The notes under the pieces: generated by a model
What the model saw: the letters and a program-made list of their open reading frames with translations, nothing else
Databases searched by the model: none
Told to the model about the DNA's origin: nothing
Source: Lachnospiraceae bacterium
GTDB lineage: Bacteria > Bacillota_A > Clostridia > Lachnospirales > Lachnospiraceae
Assembly (NCBI GenBank): GCA_024683935.1
Contig: JAIKXV010000040.1
Coordinates: 1 to 22,210 of the forward strand
Direction of reading: 5' to 3'
DNA: 22,210 nt
Shown here: piece by piece, positions 1-5,461 of the stretch
Layout of the letters: every line of letters starts with the position of its first letter
Position numbering within the stretch: the first letter of the stretch is position 1
Program-made: the position numbers and the translations under genes

Positions 1-139
1 CCGTGGTTAGTCTGTTCCCACATTCGGCTTCCTTCAGATTCCACCTCACGGTGGACACCCTTGCCTTCGGCTGTATCCTTCCCACTGCCGGGCGGATTCG
101 GGACTTTCACCCTTTAGAAACGTGCGCCGCCAGGCGCAC
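1..139 (-). mobile_element. Group II intron, 5' end (domain I), probably class IIC; truncated by window edge
   Basis: Read on the minus strand, the element begins GTGCGCC at 139, matching the GUGYG 5' end of bacterial group II introns. It continues with AGGGTGAAAGTCCCGAA, GGCAAGGGTGTCC and GGAATCTGAAGGAAGC, the conserved domain I blocks I know from class IIC introns such as the Oceanobacillus iheyensis intron. The rest of the ribozyme and any reverse transcriptase/maturase gene would lie beyond position 1. The insertion point is four bases after the T-tract of the terminator at 144-180. Class IIC introns characteristically use intrinsic terminators as targets, so context and sequence agree. 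The identification is from remembered consensus, not a search. Confidence 0.85.
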
Positions 140-143
140 CACC

Positions 144-180
144 AAAAAACAGATGCAGGTTTTACCGGCATCTGTTTTTT
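144..180 (-). terminator. Intrinsic terminator of the AAA ATPase gene
   Basis: A perfect 13-bp inverted repeat (144-156 with 168-180) carries A6 on one side and T6 on the other. An inner GGT/ACC pairing lies behind one mismatch, with a 3-base loop. It could act in both directions, but only a minus-strand gene (stop at 213) ends nearby. It is also the probable target of the group II intron that begins at 139. Confidence 0.85.
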
Positions 181-212
181 AGCTCATTTATATACATTTT
201 AATTCTTATTGA

Positions 213-1268
213 TTACAAATATTCATACATCCTCACAGCGTACTCCCCGAAAAAAGGAAGAACAAGGCTTATATAGCCATAACCTTCATCTCTGATTATA
301 CCCCGCTTTAGAAGCCTGTCTCTGTACGGCGAATATTCATTATGCTTTATCCCTGTAATCATCTTTATTTCTTCAGCCTTACCCGTTTCAGATTTTGCAA
401 TCCCGTATACGATGAGCCTGTCTCTTTGTGATAATTCTGACCATACTTTTTCATATACGTAATCCTCCAAATGTCTTTTTACATCGGGTATCGCTTTTTT
501 ATAATCTCCATTTTCCACCCAAGTATAGTATCCCATCACCTGAAAGGCAAAGGAATATCCCAAAGTCAATTTCGCCATTTGCAGGGCATCGTTCACATCA
601 AGTCCAAAGACCGATCTATAATTCTCACTTATTGTTCCCAAATTCAATGGTTTTAATTCAATCCGCGGAGCACGGTATAGAAACGTAAGATTCTTCTCAT
701 TTCTCAAACTGTTGATATTCTCATAAAGACCGGTCATAAGTAAAAACACCGGCAGATCCTTCCTTAATAAGATTTGGAATACACTGGAGAATTCTCTCAT
801 GTGCACGTTGTTTACAACCTCATCTATGCAAATGAGAACTCTTTTTTTGTGCTTTTTCAGGCTTTCAAGCATCTTTGTCAGAGCAACCTGTATGTTCGTT
901 ATAGGGACACTACCTGAAACCTCCAGTCCTATCCCCCAAAAAGAGAGATTTATACTGGCTTTCTGAAACATTAATGCAAGCTTATTTTCACTTGCCAACT
1001 GTTCCGCAAGATCTCTTAACAGATCCGTCGCTGAACTGAGTTCAATAACTATCCATTTATCATCCTTACCAAGTGCAGATGCTACTTCAGTCATAAAGAC
1101 AGTTTTTCCGCAGCCTCTTAAACCCGTTATCATATAAACAGGCTGTCCTGATTTCTCCGCATTAAAGTTTTCAATAACCTCAGATGACTGTGCCGATCGT
1201 GATATCAGTTGATCCGGCTCCTTTCCAAATATAAGCATGTATGGATTCTGTGACATTTTGTTTTTCAT
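213..1268 (-). CDS. AAA+ ATPase (ORC/STAND-like P-loop) with C-terminal winged helix
   Basis: 351 residues. Walker A is GLRGCGKT (49-56), Walker B is VLICIDE (144-150), and a sensor-1-like strand FLLMTG lies near 175-180. The C-terminal third (about 275-340) looks like a winged helix, as in archaeal-type and ORC1-type ATPases. I choose the ATG at 1268. It has AAAAGAGG at a good distance (1277-1284), whereas the in-frame ATG at 1289 lies inside a repeat and has no ribosome-binding site. The gene is a single transcription unit with its own promoter, a repeat array in its leader and a strong terminator. Proteins of this kind are common as 'ATP-binding protein' in gut Firmicutes, and their job is unknown to me. 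A DNA-binding, self-regulating switch protein is my inference from the winged helix and repeats. Confidence 0.8.
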   Translation of the reverse strand: MKNKMSQNPYMLIFGKEPDQLISRSAQSSEVIENFNAEKSGQPVYMITGLRGCGKTVFMTEVASALGKDDKWIVIELSSATDLLRDLAEQLASENKLALMFQKASINLSFWGIGLEVSGSVPITNIQVALTKMLESLKKHKKRVLICIDEVVNNVHMREFSSVFQILLRKDLPVFLLMTGLYENINSLRNEKNLTFLYRAPRIELKPLNLGTISENYRSVFGLDVNDALQMAKLTLGYSFAFQVMGYYTWVENGDYKKAIPDVKRHLEDYVYEKVWSELSQRDRLIVYGIAKSETGKAEEIKMITGIKHNEYSPYRDRLLKRGIIRDEGYGYISLVLPFFGEYAVRMYEYL

Positions 1269-1280
1269 CCGAACAACCTC

Positions 1281-1355
1281 TTTTATCATCTTTTATCACT
1301 TTGAATTCATTTATCACTTTTTATCACTTGAACCTAATTTATCACATTTTATCAT
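1281..1355 (-). repeat. Iteron-like array: six TGATAAA half-sites in three pairs, 28-bp period
   Basis: The plus strand has TTTATCA (minus TGATAAA) starting at 1282, 1292, 1310, 1320, 1338 and 1348. The spacing is exactly 10, 18, 10, 18, 10, so three tandem 28-bp units each hold two half-sites one helical turn apart. The unit nearest the -35 box lies between the putative -35 and -10. The unit nearest the gene touches the ribosome-binding site of the ATPase. This fits an operator that could block both transcription and translation, most simply bound by the adjacent winged-helix ATPase. The binding partner is inference. Confidence 0.9.
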
Positions 1356-1363
1356 TATGTCAA
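1336..1363 (-). promoter_or_regulatory. Putative promoter of the AAA ATPase gene
   Basis: TTGACA (1358-1363, minus strand) is followed after 16 bases by TAAATT (1336-1341). The spacer consists largely of the first pair of TGATAAA half-sites, so a protein bound there would cover the RNA polymerase site. The -35 box is perfect, the -10 box is only fair. The promoter begins just after the T-tract of the response-regulator terminator. Confidence 0.5.
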
Positions 1364-1369
1364 TTCTAT

Positions 1370-1408
1370 AAAAAAAGCGGACACAGGAACCACTCCTGCA
1401 TCTGCTTT
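1370..1408 (-). terminator. Intrinsic terminator of the response regulator gene
   Basis: On the minus strand AAAAGC and GCTTTT enclose a long, slightly imperfect stem (inner CAGGA/TCCTG) with a short loop, ending in seven T's. It follows the response-regulator stop at 1436 and separates that unit from the ATPase promoter at 1336-1363. Confidence 0.7.
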
Positions 1409-1435
1409 TGAATAATCATATGTTATCTGAATTCA

Positions 1436-2110
1436 TCACCCCTCAAATTTATACCCCATCCCCCAGATGGTTTTTATGCAGTCGCCCTTTTCTCCCATCT
1501 TGGAACGGAGCTTTTTTACATGGGTATCGATGGTGCGGGCATCGCCGAAATAGTCATAGTTCCAGACATTATTCAGGATCTTTTCCCTGGAAAGGGCAAT
1601 GCCTTTATTGGACATGAAATAGAGAAGGAGTTCGAATTCCTTGAATGAGAGCTCAACCTCCCGGCCGTCTATGGTCACGGAATGGGCAGCCTGATCCAAA
1701 ACGATGCCGTTTATCTCAAGCTTTTCCTCACCTCCGGCAGAGCCGCTGCGCCTCAGCAGCGCTTCAACCCTGGCAACCAGTATCTTCGGTGAAAATGGTT
1801 TTGAAATATATTCATCCGCGCCGAGATCAAAGCCCTGAAGCTCGTCTCTCTCATCACCTTTTGCTGTGAGCATGATGACAGGAACCTTTGAATACGCACG
1901 GATCTCCTTTAATACCTGCCAGCCGTCCATCTTCGGCATCATCACGTCCGTGATCACAAGGTCTATATCATTAGCCGTGAAAAATTTATCGACCGCCTCC
2001 GCTCCGTCAGCGGCCTCTGTTATAGTGTATCCCTTCTTTGACAGAAAGTCATTGACCAGCTTTCTCATCCTGCTCTCGTCATCAGCCACGAGAATCTTTA
2101 TCTGATCCAT
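1436..2110 (-). CDS. OmpR/PhoB-family response regulator (orphan)
   Basis: 224 residues, the usual length. The receiver domain (about 4-118) has the acidic pair D10-D11, phospho-acceptor D55 in TDVMMP, T82 and K104 (SKPFSP). The C-terminal winged-helix DNA-binding domain (about 130-223) ends with RTIDTHVKKLRSKMG and IKTIWGMGYKF, typical of OmpR/PhoB proteins. No histidine kinase lies next to it. Downstream is a terminator, upstream a hydrogenase gene 79 bp away, so it may be co-transcribed with the hydrogenase. The nearest Shine-Dalgarno-like AAAGGA is about 15 bases from the ATG, which is long. The target genes and signal cannot be told from sequence. Confidence 0.93.
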   Translation of the reverse strand: MDQIKILVADDESRMRKLVNDFLSKKGYTITEAADGAEAVDKFFTANDIDLVITDVMMPKMDGWQVLKEIRAYSKVPVIMLTAKGDERDELQGFDLGADEYISKPFSPKILVARVEALLRRSGSAGGEEKLEINGIVLDQAAHSVTIDGREVELSFKEFELLLYFMSNKGIALSREKILNNVWNYDYFGDARTIDTHVKKLRSKMGEKGDCIKTIWGMGYKFEG

Positions 2111-2140
2111 ATTACGTATCTGCCGTCCTTTCTCCGTATC

Positions 2141-2168
2141 AAAGCTCTCCGCATCCGCCGGGAGCTTA
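2141..2168 (-). other. Hairpin between hydrogenase and response regulator genes
   Basis: AAGCTC (minus strand) pairs with GAGCTT, with CCG/CGG inside, but only three T's follow. It may be a weak terminator or attenuator that lowers read-through from the hydrogenase gene into the response regulator. I would not call it a full intrinsic terminator. Confidence 0.35.
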
Positions 2169-2189
2169 CTGTATTAAATTCTGCTGTGA

Positions 2190-3668
2190 TCAGTGCCCGT
2201 CTCTGTGCATAGAGAACTTATCCATGGGATAGTTCTTCAGGTTGTCCAGTACCTTCCTGTCATCCGCTTTGGAAAGCAGCGCCTCCCTCGGCTTGTTTAT
2301 ATCACTGATATTCTTGTGCCTTGAGGGACCGCCGACGCAGCCTCCGGGACATACCATTCCCTCGATAAAATCTTCCGTCAGCTTTCCGGCCTTTAAGAGA
2401 GCCAGTGCTTTCTTACACTCCAGTCCTCCCGCTGCCTTGAAGAGCTTGATTTCCGTAGTATCCTCGCCTCTCTCCTCCATGCACTCTATAACGGCTTTTG
2501 CAACTCCGCCGCTGCCGGCAAATCTCTTGCCCCAGATGGATGACTCCTGATAGTCTTCATCGACAGCCTCGAACTTGATGTCCTTTGAACGCATGAGAGC
2601 CCTCAGCTCTCCGTATGTGATCACATAATCCGCATTGTCCTTTACGGACTTATCCTGGGATTCAGACTTCTTTGCTATGCAGGGTCCTATGAATACCGTG
2701 ACGCATCCGGGTCTCTCGGTTTTTAAGTATCTGGACACTGCACACATGGGAGATACTGTAGATGACATATTCTCCTTATACTGCTCCGGGAAATGCTTCT
2801 TCAGCATATTTATAAATGCAGGACAGCAGGAAGTAGTCATCTTTCTGCCCTCCTTATAGGCTTCCGACCACTCTTCCGCCTCATATGCTGCGGTCATATC
2901 TCCTCCGAGACCAACCTCTATCATGTCGGAAAATCCCAATTTCTTTAAGCCGGCTCTTATGGCGGCCATAGTGATGTCTTCCCCGAACTGGCCCTCTGTA
3001 GCGGGCGCACACATGGCTATAACGTCCTTACCCGCCTTTATTTCCTTAATGATATCCACAAGGAAGGTCTTGCTGCCAATGGCCGCGAAGGGACAGCTGT
3101 GGATACAGTGTCCGCACTGTATGCACTTGTCCTCATCTATCTTGCAGTATCCGTACTCATCATAGGTGATGGCGTCCACAGGACAGGCCTTCTTGCAGGG
3201 ACGTTCCAGATGAACTATAGCCCCGTAAGGACAGGCCTTTGCACAAAGACCGCATTCCTTACACTTCGCCGGATCTATATGCATATGGGTATCACCGGGC
3301 TTTATCGCCTCGAATTTGCAGCTGCTTAAGCAGGGACGCCCCATGCAGAAGCGGCAGTTGTCCGTAACCGAATAAGCTGATATGGGACACTCGTCACAGG
3401 CCGGATCTATAACCTGCACTATGTTTTTGGAGTGGGGATTATATGAAGGCGCCTTGGCATTGGCGAGCTTCACTCTCTGCCTCACGATCTCCCTCTCTTT
3501 ATACACGCAGCAGCGGTACTCGGGCTTCGGACCCGGTATCATCTTAAGGATGAGCTCCTCCACGTGTTCGGGATCATTCTTTCCTTCCCATTCCAGTCTG
3601 CACACCTCTTCCATGACGTTGTGCTTAAATCTGTTCATTCCTGCATCATTAGTTATTATCCGTGCCAT
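2190..3668 (-). CDS. Monomeric [FeFe]-hydrogenase-like protein (possibly group B)
   Basis: 492 residues. The N-terminal half is cysteine-rich: C91xxC94, C105xxC108, C113xxxC117, then ferredoxin motifs CKECGLCAKACP (136-147), CKKACP (158-163) and CIQCGHCIHSCP (182-193), suggesting several [4Fe-4S] clusters. The H-cluster domain follows: TSCCP (279-283), GPCIAKK (328-334) and CPGGCVGG (440-447). These give the four H-cluster cysteines C282, C330, C440, C444 and the proton-relay cysteine C281. The classic MPC loop is GPC here: G328 replaces the active-site methionine of catalytic group A enzymes, which points to group B or a sensory type. GGAG lies 10 bases before the ATG. The gene overlaps the upstream membrane-protein gene by 20 bp, so translation is probably coupled. 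Maturases HydE/F/G are not in this window. Hydrogen chemistry is likely, but direction or sensing role is open. Confidence 0.9.
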   Translation of the reverse strand: MARIITNDAGMNRFKHNVMEEVCRLEWEGKNDPEHVEELILKMIPGPKPEYRCCVYKEREIVRQRVKLANAKAPSYNPHSKNIVQVIDPACDECPISAYSVTDNCRFCMGRPCLSSCKFEAIKPGDTHMHIDPAKCKECGLCAKACPYGAIVHLERPCKKACPVDAITYDEYGYCKIDEDKCIQCGHCIHSCPFAAIGSKTFLVDIIKEIKAGKDVIAMCAPATEGQFGEDITMAAIRAGLKKLGFSDMIEVGLGGDMTAAYEAEEWSEAYKEGRKMTTSCCPAFINMLKKHFPEQYKENMSSTVSPMCAVSRYLKTERPGCVTVFIGPCIAKKSESQDKSVKDNADYVITYGELRALMRSKDIKFEAVDEDYQESSIWGKRFAGSGGVAKAVIECMEERGEDTTEIKLFKAAGGLECKKALALLKAGKLTEDFIEGMVCPGGCVGGPSRHKNISDINKPREALLSKADDRKVLDNLKNYPMDKFSMHRDGH

Positions 3669-4242
3669 TTTCCGTATTCTCCAATCCTAATTCTCTTTCA
3701 GCATCACGTACCCGCTGTTCTCTGTCCTTTAATTCCTCTTCCCATTCGGAATACTTGTTAACAATATTATTTTCGTAATTTATGATATTGGGATTATCTG
3801 ATGTCGTGGCAATAATGAACATGGCAATAACTGCTATGACCAGCACGACATTAAAAACCGCGGAAATAAAGAATCTCTCTTCATAAGGGTTCTTTTTCTT
3901 TGCCGGGATGATCTTCCTCTGGGGAAGTTCATTATCCTCGGAAATCCCCTTGCCCAGGGAGTACATCTGATTAAGCTCCAGCGGCTTGATCCTGTCGTTG
4001 TCAATGCTTTCGCTGGCTAAAAGATAATCCCTTACTTCCTTCAGGAAACCAAAGCCCACAGGAGTCACAAATATCCTGTTGGACAGCATTTTCTCATAAA
4101 TAGTAAGCACACTCTCGGGATTGTCCCTGTTCATGTGTGCTTCTATATATGCTATCTTTTTCTGTTCATCCCTCGCCTTATCGGCATCTGCTGTTGAATG
4201 AAAATGATATCCGCCGACAATGAGATCGTCTGTATCGGGCAT
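3649..4242 (-). CDS. Single-pass membrane protein of unknown function with coiled-coil tail
   Basis: 197 residues. I start at the ATG at 4242 because AGAGGA (4249-4254) sits 6 bases upstream. A longer reading from a TTG at 4260 would place this ribosome-binding site inside the gene. The N-terminal about 120 residues are soluble and charged, with the segment IFVTPVGFGFLKEVRDYL. One transmembrane helix spans about 124-147 (FFISAVFNVVLVIAVIAMFI), followed by a Glu/Arg-rich coiled coil (about 160-188) and an acidic, Asn-rich end. No signal peptide is seen. The 3' end overlaps the hydrogenase start by 20 bp. It may anchor or partner that hydrogenase at the membrane, but this rests on gene coupling alone and I recognise no family. 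Confidence 0.8.
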   Translation of the reverse strand: MPDTDDLIVGGYHFHSTADADKARDEQKKIAYIEAHMNRDNPESVLTIYEKMLSNRIFVTPVGFGFLKEVRDYLLASESIDNDRIKPLELNQMYSLGKGISEDNELPQRKIIPAKKKNPYEERFFISAVFNVVLVIAVIAMFIIATTSDNPNIINYENNIVNKYSEWEEELKDREQRVRDAERELGLENTENGTDNN

Positions 4243-4275
4243 GCTCTGTCCTCTTCCCAATGATAAACTTTGTAT

Positions 4276-4305
4276 ATTATAACATAATCAAAAAAGCAAT
4301 GAAAA
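4276..4305 (-). promoter_or_regulatory. Promoter (extended -10) for the membrane protein-hydrogenase unit
   Basis: The minus strand has TGTTATAAT (4276-4284), a perfect -10 with the extended TG, and a weak -35 TTTTCA (4300-4305) 18 bases upstream. The start codon of the membrane protein is about 34 bases downstream of the -10, which fits a short leader. Confidence 0.6.
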
Positions 4306-4357
4306 GATTCTTCCCTTTGCCCCGAATGACAGCAGCTTCCTGCGAAGCAAAACAGGC

Positions 4358-4391
4358 AAAAAAAGAACACCCGCTTCAATACAGGTGTTCT
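4358..4391 (-). terminator. Intrinsic terminator of the tRNA-Val/tRNA-Met unit
   Basis: On the minus strand GAACACCTG pairs with CGGGTGTTC around an 8-base loop, followed by seven T's (4358-4364). It lies just after tRNA-Met. Confidence 0.9.
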
Positions 4392-4399
4392 GAAGATAA

Positions 4400-4473
4400 T
4401 AGCGAGAAAGAGATTCGAACTCTTGACACCACGGGTATGAACCGTGTGCTCTAGCCAACTGAGCTATCTCGCC
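4400..4473 (-). tRNA. tRNA-Met (CAT), elongator type
   Basis: The full cloverleaf is visible: acceptor GGCGAGA pairs with TCTCGCT (one G-T pair at the end), the D arm has AGCTCAGTTGGC, the anticodon stem CACGG/CCGTG encloses loop TTCATAC with anticodon CAT, and the T loop is GTTCGAATC. CCA is not encoded. The sequence resembles clostridial elongator tRNA-Met rather than initiator. A tRNA-Ile2 with modified CAT cannot be fully excluded by eye. It is co-transcribed after tRNA-Val with a 16-bp spacer. Confidence 0.93.
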
Positions 4474-4489
4474 ATATGCCCGCGGGCAA

Positions 4490-4562
4490 TGGGACCTATA
4501 GGGCTCGAACCTATGACCCTCTGCTTGTAAGGCAGATGCTCTCCCAGCTGAGCTAAGATCCC
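4490..4562 (-). tRNA. tRNA-Val (TAC)
   Basis: The acceptor GGGATCT pairs with AGGTCCC. The D arm is AGCTCAGCTGGGAGAGC, the anticodon stem TCTGC/GCAGA holds loop CTTACAA with anticodon TAC, and the T loop is GTTCGAGCC. The discriminator base is A and CCA is not encoded. It is the first gene of the two-tRNA unit, directly downstream of a consensus promoter. Confidence 0.95.
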
Positions 4563-4593
4563 ATTTTGCCACGCAAACCGCGCAACGGATGTA

Positions 4594-4622
4594 ATTATAA
4601 AGAACCACCCCGCTTTTGTCAA
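4594..4622 (-). promoter_or_regulatory. Consensus sigma-70 promoter of the tRNA unit
   Basis: The minus strand shows TTGACA (4617-4622), a 17-base spacer and TATAAT (4594-4599). Both boxes match consensus perfectly. tRNA-Val starts about 32 bases downstream of the -10. Confidence 0.92.
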
Positions 4623-4653
4623 GCGTGCCGGTCATTTCTGTCAGCGGCCGGTT

Positions 4654-5457
4654 TTATAGCAGCTTTATGGCTTCGATATACCTGCCGGTGTTCCGTAGAT
4701 GTTCCTTACCGCCGAATACCTTAGTCACATAATCCGATACTTCTTTTCTTTCAAAAGTCATATTGATCACTGTGTCCGTCCTGTCTGACATTTCATCCTT
4801 GATCTTATCTATCAGAAGGGCGGTATGCTGCCTGAAATCCTCGGGAGAGAGATCCACGGAATTGGTCCAGATGATATTGATGCTGTTTTCCCCGGTATTG
4901 CAGAGAAGGCAGCTCGTGTATTTCCCGTTATCTATGCGGGCAGTACTCCAGTCCGGATCATATTCCACGTTATTCACGATTTTTCCAAAAACCTTTTTGT
5001 CCGCAACAGAAAGCTTCGAAATATAACCATATCCCTTCTTTCTCTTCTTTGTTTCAATCTTCCTGAACAAGGGGGAACGGAAAAGATCCCCGACAGTTGT
5101 CTGATATATATTCTTCCCGGGGAAAAGCTCATATCCCGCACTCATAAAAAACCTGTCAAGCACGTCCCCCTCCGGATATTCTCCGGAAATGCTCGTAATA
5201 TCCAGATCCTTAAGGGTATTTTCGAAATCCTCCATAAGAGCCCTTCCGCAGCCCTTTCCTCTGTATTTCGGAAGCACATAGAGAGACATGAGGTCTGCAA
5301 AGCTTTCATAGACTCTGGCATACAAAGCTCCGGAAGCACTGCCGTCGTCATCGATCGTTCCGAGCCTTATGAGATTTCCCTCCATTTTAGCCGCACTCCC
5401 CGGCATTAATGGAAGAAATGCTTTTATATTGTTCTTATTAATCGCAGTAATTATCAC
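4654..5457 (-). CDS. GNAT-family N-acetyltransferase
   Basis: 267 residues from a GTG start. The acetyl-CoA binding motif A is clear: LYVLPKYRGKGCGRALM (59-75), with the R/Q-x-x-G-x-G/A pattern as R66-G67-K68-G69-C70-G71. The GNAT fold fills about 1-135. The rest (about 140-267) may be a second, degenerate GNAT-like or substrate domain. The start lies 4 bp beyond the stop of the 1053-residue gene, and the Shine-Dalgarno GGGGTG overlaps that stop, so the two are translated together. This coupling suggests the enzyme acts with, or on, the large protein, but the substrate is unknown. Confidence 0.85.
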   Translation of the reverse strand: MIITAINKNNIKAFLPLMPGSAAKMEGNLIRLGTIDDDGSASGALYARVYESFADLMSLYVLPKYRGKGCGRALMEDFENTLKDLDITSISGEYPEGDVLDRFFMSAGYELFPGKNIYQTTVGDLFRSPLFRKIETKKRKKGYGYISKLSVADKKVFGKIVNNVEYDPDWSTARIDNGKYTSCLLCNTGENSINIIWTNSVDLSPEDFRQHTALLIDKIKDEMSDRTDTVINMTFERKEVSDYVTKVFGGKEHLRNTGRYIEAIKLL

Positions 5458-5461
5458 TATA

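Noticed and set aside
1269..1289. Upstream ATG start (1289) for the AAA ATPase
   Set aside because: It lies within the TGATAAA array without a Shine-Dalgarno; the ATG at 1268 has AAAAGAGG at proper distance.
1281..1355. CRISPR array
   Set aside because: The 28-bp period comes from tandem half-sites without unique spacers, and no cas genes are nearby.
4288..4635. 115-residue minus-strand ORF across the tRNA genes
   Set aside because: It reads through both tRNAs, their promoter and terminator; the peptide is a translated tRNA artefact.
4825..5409. 194-residue plus-strand ORF opposite the GNAT gene
   Set aside because: The minus-strand GNAT reading has a clear motif A and a coupled start; the plus-strand peptide has no recognisable features.
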